A stretch of 7,499 bases of DNA from Deltaproteobacteria bacterium (lineage in GTDB: Bacteria; Desulfobacterota; JADFXK01), in contig JADFYC010000080.1 of NCBI GenBank assembly GCA_015233295.1, positions 4,117 to 11,615 on the forward strand, read 5' to 3'. The number at the start of each line of letters is the position of its first letter. Position 1 is the first letter of the stretch. The notes beneath the pieces are model-generated. The model did not search any database. It was not told the origin of the DNA and saw only the letters and a list, made by a program, of their open reading frames with translations. Position numbers and translations under genes: made by a program. This document shows, in pieces, positions 7,188 to 7,499 of the stretch.

Positions 7188-7311
7188 CTAACCTAGAGCG
7201 CCCTTTCAGTGCTTATTTGGAATGAACTATTTAAAGCAGCGTGATCGTCCTGTCCTTAAGTCAAAGACATTGACCAGTAACCAGCAACCAGTTGCAAGTA
7301 AGCAGCAACAG

Positions 7312-7424
7312 GTGCTCCCTGAAGCGTCGATTATGGCCGTGTCAAGTATAACTCATTAATTTAGTTATAGTTGTGTTTAGATCGGCATGGCGTCCCATAT
7401 GCCTCGGAAAATCCGGAGGAAATC
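7312..7424 (+). promoter_or_regulatory. Leader and ribosome binding site of right phosphorylase
   Basis: The sequence matches the left leader, including the inverted pair GGCAT (7384-7388) / ATGCC (7399-7403). GGAGG at 7415-7419 lies 5 bases before ATG 7425. Several differences cluster around 7352-7366, where the right copy is more AT-rich. The ribosome site is secure; the promoter is not located. Confidence 0.6.
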
Positions 7425-7499
7425 ATGAACAAGATAAAGCGATTTGTTGTTTCGCCCGATATCCCAAAGCGGTTGGAGGGCCTCAAAAAGATTGCCTAC
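7425..7499 (+). CDS. glgP: Second alpha-glucan phosphorylase copy, N-terminal 25 residues (partial)
   Basis: The first 25 codons encode exactly the same residues as the left phosphorylase (MNKIKRFVVSPDIPKRLEGL and on). Three bases differ, all silent (Lys3, Phe8 and Pro13). The gene is cut by the window end, so completeness is unknown. It lies downstream of the right GH57 copy in the same direction, as in the left unit, but is separated from it by 765 bases including the insertion. Silent-only change in this short piece suggests that both copies descend from functional genes; 25 codons are too few to prove it. Confidence 0.85.
   Translation, partial: MNKIKRFVVSPDIPKRLEGLKKIAY

Larger units (their letters stand above)
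6701..7272. mobile_element. MITE-like palindromic insertion, no transposase
   Basis: The left arm lacks this segment, which defines its limits: sequence matches up to 6700 and resumes at 7273. The ends are imperfect inverted repeats, CAATGTTATTGACTTAA at 6701-6717 and TTAAGTCAAAGACATTG at 7256-7272 (15 of 17 pair). Partial similarity continues inward for about 90 bases to a perfect 24-base inverted pair (6777-6800 / 7180-7203). No target duplication is visible. No credible protein is encoded: the minus-strand frame 6789-7058 is a translation of repeat DNA. It is probably a non-autonomous element moved by a transposase elsewhere, and it has picked up or contains nested palindromic repeats. It separates the right GH57 from its phosphorylase and may uncouple their expression. 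The family is not recognised. Confidence 0.7.
5599..7499. repeat. Right arm of large inverted repeat
   Basis: This is the partner of 3398-4720 in opposite orientation: GH57 C-terminal half, gap and first 25 phosphorylase codons. It differs from the left arm by the 6701-7272 insertion and by base changes that begin at 6104. It reaches the window end and probably continues beyond it. The loop between the arms (4719/4721-5598) is GH57 catalytic sequence present only once. Confidence 0.95.

Overview
The window comes from a bacterium. The reading frames use bacterial start signals (two clear GGAGG sites), and the genes are glycogen/alpha-glucan enzymes, a SAP-like small protein and an MNT-type nucleotidyltransferase relic. 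Together with intergenic DNA rich in palindromic repeats, this resembles an environmental, possibly Desulfobacterota-like, genome. That placement is inference from general resemblance and is weak.

Layout. Positions 1-98 (minus) hold the N-terminal end of a small SAP-like protein. Positions 99-425 have no gene that I can support. Positions 426-857 (minus) are a nucleotidyltransferase gene interrupted by an in-frame TAA. Positions 914-3472 (minus) are a complete alpha-glucan phosphorylase (GT35, DUF3417 type). Positions 3473-3659 are its leader. Positions 3660-4718 (minus) are the C-terminal domain of a GH57 4-alpha-glucanotransferase/alpha-amylase with no catalytic part. Positions 4719-6659 (plus) are a second GH57 copy with catalytic, middle and C-terminal domains but without its true N-terminus. 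Positions 6701-7272 are a MITE-like palindromic insertion. Positions 7425-7499 (plus) are the start of a second phosphorylase gene, cut by the window end.

The main feature is a large head-to-head inverted duplication of a two-gene unit, GH57 followed by phosphorylase. Left arm 3398-4720 mirrors right arm 5599-7499 around an 882-base unique loop. The arms are identical for the innermost 505 bases, then abruptly differ at about 9 percent of positions. The right arm also carries the 572-base insertion that the left arm lacks, so the left arm serves as an empty site. The fold-back junction lies at about 4720, in a short stretch of imperfect homology. Both GH57 reading frames stay open past the junction into antisense GH57 sequence, giving chimeric ORFs.

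Function. GH57 glucanotransferase/amylase and GlgP-type phosphorylase normally act together on storage alpha-glucans: the GH57 enzyme rearranges or trims chains and the phosphorylase releases glucose 1-phosphate. Here the only complete enzyme is the left phosphorylase; neither GH57 copy is intact. The rearrangement may be real (template-switch inversion between diverged paralogous operons) or an assembly or amplification chimera joining two strain variants. The sequence alone cannot decide. I see no evidence of a new defence or CRISPR-like system.
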